Of a DNA stretch of 64,000 nt, positions 55,641 to 64,000 are shown piece after piece (position 1 is the first letter of the stretch; the number at the start of each line of letters is the position of its first letter). A program made the translations under genes and the position numbers. Source of the DNA: Lewinellaceae bacterium (GTDB lineage Bacteria > Bacteroidota > Bacteroidia > Chitinophagales > Saprospiraceae); assembly GCA_020636005.1 (NCBI GenBank), contig JACJYR010000002.1, forward strand, positions 124,001-188,000. The letters are read 5' to 3'. The notes beneath the pieces are model-generated. The model did not search any database, was not told the DNA's origin, and was given only the letters and a program-made list of their open reading frames with translations.

Positions 55641-55648
55641 TACCTTTG
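55641..55648 (+). promoter_or_regulatory. Promoter -7 box close to a start codon
   Basis: TACCTTTG matches TAnnTTTG and ends only five bases before the ATG at 55654, so a start of transcription at its normal distance would give a leaderless or nearly leaderless mRNA. A clear -33 TTTG is not seen, so the match could be chance. Confidence 0.35.
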
Positions 55649-55653
55649 CCTCC

Positions 55654-56955
55654 ATGAACCTGCCTTTATTCATCGCCAAAAAAGTTGCATTCACCAGCGG
55701 AAAGTCGTTTTCGGGACTGATCATCCGGATTGCCGTCATCGCTGTGGCACTGAGCCTGACCGTGATGATAGTGGCTACGGCGGTGATATCGGGTTTTAAA
55801 AATCAAATCGGCGAAAAAATCTTCGGTTTTTGGGGCCATATCCATATCACGAGCACCAACATCAACCGCACAACCGGAGAGTCAGTTCCCATCAGCAAAC
55901 TCCAATCTTTTTATCCTTCTATAGATACGGTACAGGGCGTTTATTATGATGAGGCCCGTGAGATTTTCGGATATGAGCTGCCCTACACCCGGCAAGTAAA
56001 GACGAAAGGTGGCATCCGGCATATACAAGTATTTGCACTTAAACCGGGCATTATCAAGACTAAGGATGAAATAGAAGGCATCGTCCTGAAAGGCATCGGC
56101 CAGGATTTCGATTGGTCGTTTTTTGACAAATACCTGGTGGATGGCCAAAGGCTTTCCCTGCCCGACACGGCTGCTTCCAACGGCATCATCATTTCCTGGC
56201 AGACCGCCAACCGCTTGAAATTGAAAACGGGGGACAAGTTCATTTTCCATTATGTGCAGGATGGCGATGCGCTGCGCAGGGGGTTCATCGTGGAGGGCAT
56301 TTACAAAACAGGCCTGGAAGAATACGACCGCAAGTTTGCCCTGGTGGATATCCGCAAAGTGCAGCAGCTCCTGAATTGGAGCGAAGATCAGGTGGGCGGT
56401 TTTGAGGTCTTTATTGATGATTTGAGCGACCTGGAGGTGTTTACCGATTATATTTACATGGAAGAGTTGCCCGGCGAACTTTACTGCGAAAACATCCGTG
56501 AAAAATTCCCTGCCATCTTCGAGTGGCTCGCCCTGCAGGACATCAATGAGGTCGTGATCCTGGTGCTGATGGTCATTGTTGGCCTCATCAACATGATCAC
56601 GGCACTGATGATCCTTATCCTGGAAAGAACCAACATGATTGGGGCGCTGAAAGCACTGGGCCAGACAAACTGGGGCATCAGAAAGATTTTCCTTTACCAT
56701 TCCGCCTATATTATCGGCCTTGGCCTTTTTTGGGGCAACCTCTTCGGTATCGGGTTTTGCCTTCTGCAACAAAAGTATGGCATCATTCAGCTTTCCGAAG
56801 AAAACTACTACCTGCCCGCAGCTCCTATCGAGCTCGACTTTTGGGCCATTCTGGGATTAAACCTTGGCGCATTGGCCATCATCATGCTTTTCTTGATAGT
56901 TCCCTCCTGGCTGGTATCTAAAATAAGCCCTGTAAAAGCTATCCGGTTCAAATAA
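55654..56955 (+). CDS. LolE/FtsX-type ABC transporter permease
   Basis: 433 residues with the four-segment layout of LolC/LolE: TM1 (LIIRIAVIAVALSLTVMIVAT), a large periplasmic domain (about 50-290), and TM2-4 (VVILVLMVIVGLINMITALM, YHSAYIIGLGLFWGNLFG, LGLNLGALAIIMLFLIVPSW). Lipoprotein export from the inner membrane is the family's role, together with a LolD ATPase, which is not adjacent. It could also be another MacB/FtsX-type permease. Start: the next in-frame Met is inside TM1, so ATG 55654 is preferred. Confidence 0.85.
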   Translation: MNLPLFIAKKVAFTSGKSFSGLIIRIAVIAVALSLTVMIVATAVISGFKNQIGEKIFGFWGHIHITSTNINRTTGESVPISKLQSFYPSIDTVQGVYYDEAREIFGYELPYTRQVKTKGGIRHIQVFALKPGIIKTKDEIEGIVLKGIGQDFDWSFFDKYLVDGQRLSLPDTAASNGIIISWQTANRLKLKTGDKFIFHYVQDGDALRRGFIVEGIYKTGLEEYDRKFALVDIRKVQQLLNWSEDQVGGFEVFIDDLSDLEVFTDYIYMEELPGELYCENIREKFPAIFEWLALQDINEVVILVLMVIVGLINMITALMILILERTNMIGALKALGQTNWGIRKIFLYHSAYIIGLGLFWGNLFGIGFCLLQQKYGIIQLSEENYYLPAAPIELDFWAILGLNLGALAIIMLFLIVPSWLVSKISPVKAIRFK

Positions 56956-56969
56956 GTACCGGCGAATGA

Positions 56970-57114
56970 TTAATGATACGAATAACGGACTAAATTAATC
57001 GCCACGTTTTCAGTCGTCTGGAAAATTAAATCATGGTGATTTTCGAAAATTACCATGATTTAACATCGTGAAAACCAACGAACTGTAACTATCAACCCGT
57101 TATTCGCATTATTG
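56970..57114. repeat. MITE-like palindrome, copy 1
   Basis: About 145 bases with terminal inverted repeats (left 56970-56988, right 57096-57113, AATGCGAATAACGG-like) and a central 34-base palindrome around TTTCGAAA that reads AAATCATGGT / ACCATGATTT. A related copy lies at 59030-59169. No ORF. Confidence 0.75.
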
Positions 57115-57188
57115 GTAAATGTTTAATGGACACGAGGGGTTTACAACCAGCGATTTGTACAAATGCCGTTTACCGAATTATACTGTAC

Positions 57189-57245
57189 GCTGATGGCTTT
57201 TGGCCTTTGGCAGTTGGCAAAAGCCAATGGCCAAAAGCCATCAGC
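57189..57245. repeat. Gene-end type palindrome
   Basis: Perfect 17-base arms, 57189-57205 and 57229-57245 (GCTGATGGCTTTTGGCC), loop 23 bases. The rest of 57115-57489 holds no gene. Confidence 0.8.
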
Positions 57246-57489
57246 TAATAGCAAACCGACAAAACCATCCGTGTTTTAGTATTGCTAATACCAGCACTTT
57301 ATCTCCAAGCAACGCTTCGTAAAACTTACCGCCCGCCTTCCCCATTCAATTTTACAAAAGGGAACTTTCTCAGTTGTTTTCTCCGTTGTGGTGCCCATTA
57401 CTAATATTAATTTACGGTTAATTGCCAACAGGCCAACTTTTTGCTTACAAATAAGTTGTTATCTTTCGGCATCTAAAAACTACTGACCC

Positions 57490-57963
57490 ATGGAAAAATG
57501 GAGAAAGCTAAATGGTCAAATCGTTGACCTACCCATCAAAGAAGCCGTCAGGCAGACCATTCTCCGGGAAACCGAATTGGGGCACCGCCTCAAAGTCTGT
57601 ATAGGATCAGACTCTCAGGTGCGGGGGAGCCTCGTGGAATTTGCAACGGTCATCGTCTTCCTGCGGGAGAAAAAAGGCGGCTTTATGTATATCAACAACT
57701 CCAAAATGGAAAAGCGAATGGGCCTGAAGGAGCGGATGATATTGGAAGTGGCCAAATCAGTGGAAATCGCCTACAGCCTTTGCGATTTATTGGACGAGTA
57801 CCATGTAGAACTGGAGGTCCACGCCGATATCAACACAGATCCTTCTTTCCAGTCCAACACAGCACTTAAAGAAGCGATGGGTTACATCCTGAGTATGGGC
57901 TTTGTTTTTAAGGCCAAGCCGGATGCTTTTGCAAGTACCTCTTGTGCGGACAAGGTTATCTAA
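57490..57963 (+). CDS. YkuK-family (DUF458) RNase H-like protein
   Basis: 157 residues. Starts MEKWRKLNGQIVDLPI, with VCIGSDSQVRGSLVEFATV near residue 37 and VHADINTDPSFQSNTALKEA at about 117, which fit the RNase H-like fold with acid residues typical of the YkuK family. No nuclease activity is established for the family. It may be related to sporulation-unrelated uses in Bacteroidota. Neighbour on both sides are palindromic repeats and an HNH-AP2 gene. Followed by a hairpin. Confidence 0.8.
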   Translation: MEKWRKLNGQIVDLPIKEAVRQTILRETELGHRLKVCIGSDSQVRGSLVEFATVIVFLREKKGGFMYINNSKMEKRMGLKERMILEVAKSVEIAYSLCDLLDEYHVELEVHADINTDPSFQSNTALKEAMGYILSMGFVFKAKPDAFASTSCADKVI

Positions 57964-58039
57964 TACCGCAGCCCCCGCTTCAATGAGCCCTGGTTTCCGG
58001 TCAGCTTGCTGATTTCTTTTTGCAAAATTTAGATTTACC

Positions 58040-58074
58040 AGAGAAGTCATTTGTTTTTTGCAAATGACTTCTCT
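58040..58074 (+). terminator. Terminator-like hairpin after the YkuK-family gene
   Basis: AGAGAAGTCATTTG (58040-58053) pairs with CAAATGACTTCTCT (58061-58074), then TAATTT. Weak U-run. The remaining spacer to 58402 is AT-rich and without a credible gene. Confidence 0.6.
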
Positions 58075-58402
58075 TAATTTGTGCCTCCTTCCCTCAAGCT
58101 ACTTTTTAAGTAACCCTTCTCTATACCTTGTTTAACAACTGTGAAAAGTAAAATCACTTTTTTGGTTTTTAAGAACCAAAAGATGAAAGGTTCTATTGAA
58201 AAAAAGACCATTTTACACCCCAAAGATCCGAATCCATTTTCCCAGGAGTTCTGCAACGCATGTTGCAGGATGCTTCAAGGTTCGTATGTTTGCCTGCAAT
58301 AATTGAAAAATCTTGATATTATGTAAATAATATATCCTAAGAGCAAAATTTGACTCCTTCAAGCCTGCGGTTATTATTGTAAACAACAAAAACAGAGAGA
58401 GC

Positions 58403-58960
58403 GTGCTTTACAAAGTAAAACTCAAGAATGCAGACGAACACGTGCTGCTGGATGACAACGTTTATGAATGGTTGACATCCGATCCATACCTCGTAAGGGT
58501 TGATTTCATCAACAATTTGAGGCGACATTCAAGTGGTTGCGCCGTTTTTCAGAAGACCTGGAAAAAGTCGGACGGAAACTTCAAGACAGAGACAATTTAC
58601 CTGCACAAGTTGATCGCCGAGAAGTTTCTCATTGGCACAAAATCCAAGGAGAACAACCTGGTCGGGGCGAAAAATGGCAACAAACTGGATTGCCGATTGG
58701 AAAACCTGGTCTATCGTTCCAGGGCCATTTCAAGCCGTAAGCGAAAGACAAGCAGCAAAACAGGTTATACTGGCGTGTACCAGGAAAACAACAGGTATCG
58801 GGCCGTTATCTCCATCCACGGCAAATCAGTACATATTGGCATGTTCGACACAGCCGAAGAAGCGGCATTGGCCTACAACAAAAAGTCAAAAGAAATTTAC
58901 GGAGATAGCGGCAAAGTGAACGTCATCAAAGGCAAAAAGAATGATGGCCTGGATGATTAA
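58403..58960 (+). CDS. HNH endonuclease-like protein with AP2 DNA-binding domain, GTG start
   Basis: 185 residues from a GTG at 58403. The first 110 residues contain an HNH-type core, IYLHKLIAEKFLIG ... LVGAKNGNKLDCRLENL (an N and H pair with the L-x-x-LVYRS tail typical of phage/homing HNH). Residues 125-175 form an AP2/ERF-like DNA-binding fold: YTGVYQENNRYRAVISIHGK and HIGMFDTAEEAALAYNKKSK. HNH-AP2 proteins are usually mobile or phage-linked endonucleases. The catalytic HNH histidines are partly degenerate, so activity is uncertain. The AT-rich flanks and position between two MITE-like palindromes suggest transfer. A GC hairpin follows. Confidence 0.82.
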   Translation: MLYKVKLKNADEHVLLDDNVYEWLTSDPYLVRVDFINNLRRHSSGCAVFQKTWKKSDGNFKTETIYLHKLIAEKFLIGTKSKENNLVGAKNGNKLDCRLENLVYRSRAISSRKRKTSSKTGYTGVYQENNRYRAVISIHGKSVHIGMFDTAEEAALAYNKKSKEIYGDSGKVNVIKGKKNDGLDD

Positions 58961-58973
58961 GAACAGGTTGACG

Positions 58974-58997
58974 GATAGGGGCTCCGGCGCCCCTATC
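58974..58997 (+). terminator. Hairpin after the HNH-AP2 gene
   Basis: GATAGGGGC (58974-58982) pairs with GCCCCTATC (58989-58997) around a six-base loop, 13 bases after the stop. No U-run follows, so strength as a terminator is doubtful. Confidence 0.5.
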
Positions 58998-59029
58998 TGC
59001 AATCAATTGATGCCAATAGCAATTATTTA

Positions 59030-59169
59030 TTAATGCGAATAACGGGCTAAATTAAGGGCCACATTTCCAGTATTTGAAAAACAAAATCTTGGTAGTTTTT
59101 AAAATCACCATGATTTAACCTGCTGAAAATCAACGAACTTAGGAAATGAACCCGTAATCCGCATTATTA
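59030..59169. repeat. MITE-like palindrome, copy 2
   Basis: About 140 bases, same orientation as copy 1 (56970-57114). Ends read TTAATGCGAATAACGGG and, on the right, CCCGTAATCCGCATTATT; the centre keeps CACCATGATTTAAC. About 20 percent diverged by eye. The rest of the 58998-59326 gap has no gene. Confidence 0.72.
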
Positions 59170-59326
59170 GCCATAGTTTTGACATTTCTTCCCTGACGGA
59201 GCAGGACTGGCACAAACCCCAAAAGCCTTCTGGAGACCAGGTTGCAACAACATCAATGAACTGAAAGACAGGGCTACCTTTCAGTAGAACTCAAGTTTAA
59301 CACAAATACAAAAATTTCTTTAGCTA

Positions 59327-60187
59327 ATGGGTTGGTTCAAGCGATTAAAGGACGGGATACAGACTGCCACCAAATACAAAAAAGAGACGCCCGACGGCCT
59401 TTGGTACAAATGTAAATCGTGCAACGAAATGAGCACGATGAAGGAAGTAAAGGTCAATTTTTATAAATGCCCAAAATGTGACTACCACATCCGCATTGGT
59501 TCCCACGATTATTTCGATCTCATTTTCGACCACGCCGACTACGAGGAACTTTACACCGACCTCGTTTCCACGGACATGCTCAATTTCTCAGATTTGAAAC
59601 CCTACAAGGAAAGGCTGGAAGATGAACATAAGAAAACAGGGCTACTCGATGCCATCTCTGTCGCAGCAGGCAATGTCGAAGAGCGAAAACTAGTGGTTGC
59701 TGCAATGGATTTCACCTTTATTGGTGGCTCGATGGGCTCTGTCGTTGGGGAAAAGATTGCCCGGGCCATTGACTTTTGTATAGAAAACAGGGCCCCCCTG
59801 CTCATCATTTCAAAATCTGGCGGTGCCAGGATGATGGAAGCTGCCTTTTCACTCATGCAAATGGGAAAAACCGCAGCTAAACTGTCCCAACTTTCCAAGG
59901 CCGGCCTCCCCTATTTTTCACTCATGACCGACCCTACCACGGGGGGCGTCACGGCGTCGTTTGCCATGCTCGGCGACCTCAACTTTGCGGAACCAAACGC
60001 ACTGATTGGCTTTGCAGGCCCGAGGGTCATCAAAGAAACGATCAAACGGGATTTGCCGGAAGGTTTCCAAACTTCCGAGTTTTTGCTGGAACACGGCTTC
60101 CTCGACTTTATCGTCAACCGGAAAGACCTGCGCCCAAAACTGGCATCCCTGCTTACCTTCTTCAATGCCGAAGCAGTGAAGGTTTGA
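59327..60187 (+). CDS. accD: Acetyl-CoA carboxylase carboxyltransferase subunit beta
   Basis: Transfers CO2 from biotin to acetyl-CoA with AccA; first step of fatty acid synthesis. 286 residues, full length. A four-cysteine zinc finger at C29, C32, C48 and C51 (WYKCKSCNE ... YKCPKCDYH) and the crotonase-fold region SKSGGARMMEAAFSLMQM with TDPTTGGVTASFAMLGD. Alone on the plus strand; converges on the DUF1295 gene with five bases between stops. Confidence 0.96.
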   Translation: MGWFKRLKDGIQTATKYKKETPDGLWYKCKSCNEMSTMKEVKVNFYKCPKCDYHIRIGSHDYFDLIFDHADYEELYTDLVSTDMLNFSDLKPYKERLEDEHKKTGLLDAISVAAGNVEERKLVVAAMDFTFIGGSMGSVVGEKIARAIDFCIENRAPLLIISKSGGARMMEAAFSLMQMGKTAAKLSQLSKAGLPYFSLMTDPTTGGVTASFAMLGDLNFAEPNALIGFAGPRVIKETIKRDLPEGFQTSEFLLEHGFLDFIVNRKDLRPKLASLLTFFNAEAVKV

Positions 60188-60192
60188 ACCCG

Positions 60193-60957
60193 TTAAAATA
60201 GTTTTGAGAAATCGGGAAGGAGTGCGTTCGTACTTTTGACATAAGCCTGGTAAGCTGCGTTTTCCTCGTACTTTTTTTCCAACATCGGAACGCCGGAAAC
60301 CCTGTTCAACAACCACGTCACGGTGAGCGGGCCCAGCAGGCCCAGCCACCAAGCCCCATGCGGTATCGTAAAGATAAAAATGCCCCACCACAGCACCATT
60401 TCACCGAAATAATTGGGATGACGGGAAAGCTTCCAAAGCCCCGTTGTCATTATTTTCCCTTTGTTTTGGGGATTTGATTTAAACCTCGCCAACTGCCAAT
60501 CCCCTATTGCCTCCCATAAAAAACCTATTAGCCAAAGTAAAAAACCAAGCCATTGAAATAAACCCAAACCACTTTGATCTCCTGCTTTCGCATCCTGCAT
60601 GATAGGGAGTGCCACCACCCACATAAAAATACCCTGCAGCATAAAAACCTGGAAAAACGAGCGGATGAATGCCCATTTGCCCCATTCCTCCCGCCATTTT
60701 CGATAACGCCAGTCTTCTCCTGTCTTCAGGTTCCGCTTTAGAATATGCCAGGCCAGCCTCAAGCCCCAAATGGCCACCATCCAAAGAAGCAGCGTTGGCA
60801 GGTAGTAAAACCTGTGCATCCACCAGGCGGCCACGACAAAGCCCAGCCCCCAGGCAACATCCACTATGCTATTGTCACCTTTTAATTGGGCAACAAAAAA
60901 CCAGATAACCATGAACCAAAAAACAAGGGTGGCAGCATCGAGGTATAAATTGTACAT
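60193..60957 (-). CDS. DUF1295 (steroid 5-alpha-reductase-like) membrane protein
   Basis: 254 residues from the ATG at 60957; the longer frame from 61083 adds 42 residues without membrane logic. Seven or so membrane segments, including ATLVFWFMVIWFFVAQL and WLGFLLWLIGFLWEAIGDWQ. The C-terminal GLWKLSRHPNYFGEMVLWWG is the methyltransferase/reductase-like signature of the family. Probable role in lipid or isoprenoid modification; substrate unknown. Confidence 0.88.
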   Translation of the reverse strand: MYNLYLDAATLVFWFMVIWFFVAQLKGDNSIVDVAWGLGFVVAAWWMHRFYYLPTLLLWMVAIWGLRLAWHILKRNLKTGEDWRYRKWREEWGKWAFIRSFFQVFMLQGIFMWVVALPIMQDAKAGDQSGLGLFQWLGFLLWLIGFLWEAIGDWQLARFKSNPQNKGKIMTTGLWKLSRHPNYFGEMVLWWGIFIFTIPHGAWWLGLLGPLTVTWLLNRVSGVPMLEKKYEENAAYQAYVKSTNALLPDFSKLF

Positions 60958-61075
60958 AAAAGGCTGGGTTTGTGGTATTGAAAACAGGGCATCCAGGCAA
61001 ATGTTGTCAAATGCCAAACAGGCATTTTGCAAGCCGATCCCAACCCTGAAAGTGTGGATAATTACTTGCCAGACA

Positions 61076-61108
61076 AGGCTCAAAAGCGCCCCTTTTTTCC
61101 TACTTTTG
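61076..61108 (+). promoter_or_regulatory. gyrA promoter
   Basis: TTG at 61076-61078 and TACTTTTG at 61101-61108 fit the Bacteroidota -33/-7 pattern with 22 bases between. The -7 box lies 48 bases before the gyrA ATG. Confidence 0.5.
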
Positions 61109-61156
61109 CCCCGCTTTCATAGCCATCATCAGAATCACAAAATCAAACCATAATTA

Positions 61157-63673
<2,517 letters not shown>

Positions 63674-63879
63674 ACGCCAACCAGCATTGAGCCAGACGAA
63701 CTGGCGAGCAGCAAAAATTAAAATTTTGCCCCTCGCTGCATCAAGGTTCTTTTGTCCTAATTTTAAATTTTAACATTTCCCTCACTTCCATTTCGGGGGA
63801 TTCTTAGTCAACTTATTGCTAATCAAATATTTTTTGGGTTTGAAACCTTTCAACTGGAAACTAAAAAATGACAACTGTT

Positions 63880-64000
63880 ATGAAAAAATTGCTTTTTAGC
63901 TTACTGGCTCTTTTTGTATTCGCCAACATGGCCTTCTCCCAGGAAGATCCTGACAAGGCCCTTTCCAAAGCAGGCCGTGCCCTGGGTAGCTACAACCTCG
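63880..64000 (+). CDS. Secreted protein, N-terminus only (runs off the right edge)
   Basis: From the ATG at 63880 (or 63868, four residues longer) a frame remains open to the edge: MKKLLFSLLALFVFANMAFS is a signal peptide with likely cleavage after A-F-S, and the mature part begins QEDPDKALSKAGRALGSYNL, which resembles the first helix of a TPR repeat. The function cannot be told from 40 residues. Confidence 0.65.
   Translation, partial: MKKLLFSLLALFVFANMAFSQEDPDKALSKAGRALGSYNL

Noticed and set aside
57490..57963. YkuK-like gene as an element-borne nuclease
   Set aside because: It resembles a conserved chromosomal family and is separated from the HNH-AP2 gene by 440 bases with its own hairpin; linkage to the flanking palindromes may be chance.

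Overview
The window comes from a chromosome of the phylum Bacteroidota, most likely the Saprospiria/Lewinella side (inference). Supporting signs are a fused SecDF translocase, short 2-isopropylmalate synthase, bacillithiol synthesis (BshC), an OmpA protein with thrombospondin type 3 calcium repeats, an ExbB/ExbD/ExbD/TonB operon, almost no Shine-Dalgarno sequences, and promoter -7 boxes of the form TAnnTTTG. Genes are mostly housekeeping, on both strands. No rRNA, tRNA, CRISPR array, prophage or intact insertion sequence was seen.

Layout. 1-8880 is a minus-strand branched-chain amino acid cluster read leuA, leuC, leuD, leuB, then ilvD, interrupted by a VapBC-type toxin-antitoxin pair (2365-2948) and by four related palindromic elements. 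9050-24240 holds a conserved repeat protein, a 2-hydroxyacid dehydrogenase, a Kbp-like BON-LysM protein, secDF, infC-rpmI-rplT, clpC, a STAS protein overlapping rnz, a Crp-like regulator and a retropepsin-like protease. 24659-31339 holds a SulP transporter, a decayed group II intron, RNase D, a sugar-nucleotide reductase, a DASH cryptochrome and a GNAT acetyltransferase. 31932-42819 holds a vanadium-haloperoxidase-like lipoprotein, an OmpA/TSP3 protein, hscA, bshC, two envelope proteins and pruA. 43128-51041 holds coaD, a Ca/Na antiporter, a nucleotidase, pfkA and a beta-oxidation operon carrying a second toxin-antitoxin pair. 51425-64000 holds the Ton/Tol-type operon, tyrS, a LolE-like permease, a YkuK-like protein, an HNH-AP2 protein, accD, a DUF1295 protein, gyrA and the start of a secreted protein.

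The most interesting signal is in the leu/ilv cluster. Three intergenic spacers of the leu genes and the ilvD leader each hold a long, near-perfect inverted repeat with the same terminal sequence (GATATAAGA). In two of the four, the loop carries a gene for a four-helix-bundle protein of the 23S rRNA intervening-sequence (S23/IVP) family; the other two look like internally deleted derivatives. The elements abut the leuD and leuC stop codons and supply part of them. In 23S rRNA, this protein family is found inside hairpins that RNase III cuts out; here the hairpins sit between cistrons of an mRNA. I propose a mobile mRNA intervening-hairpin family that may also set processing points in the operon.

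Other second-look items: a truncated class C-like group II intron directly behind the rnd terminator; a three-copy repeat made of two terminator-like hairpins; a pair of MITE-like palindromes around an HNH-AP2 gene; many gene-end palindromes of unrelated sequence; a tyrosyl-tRNA synthetase whose HIGH motif reads TIGN; and a GyrA with alanine at the quinolone-determining position.
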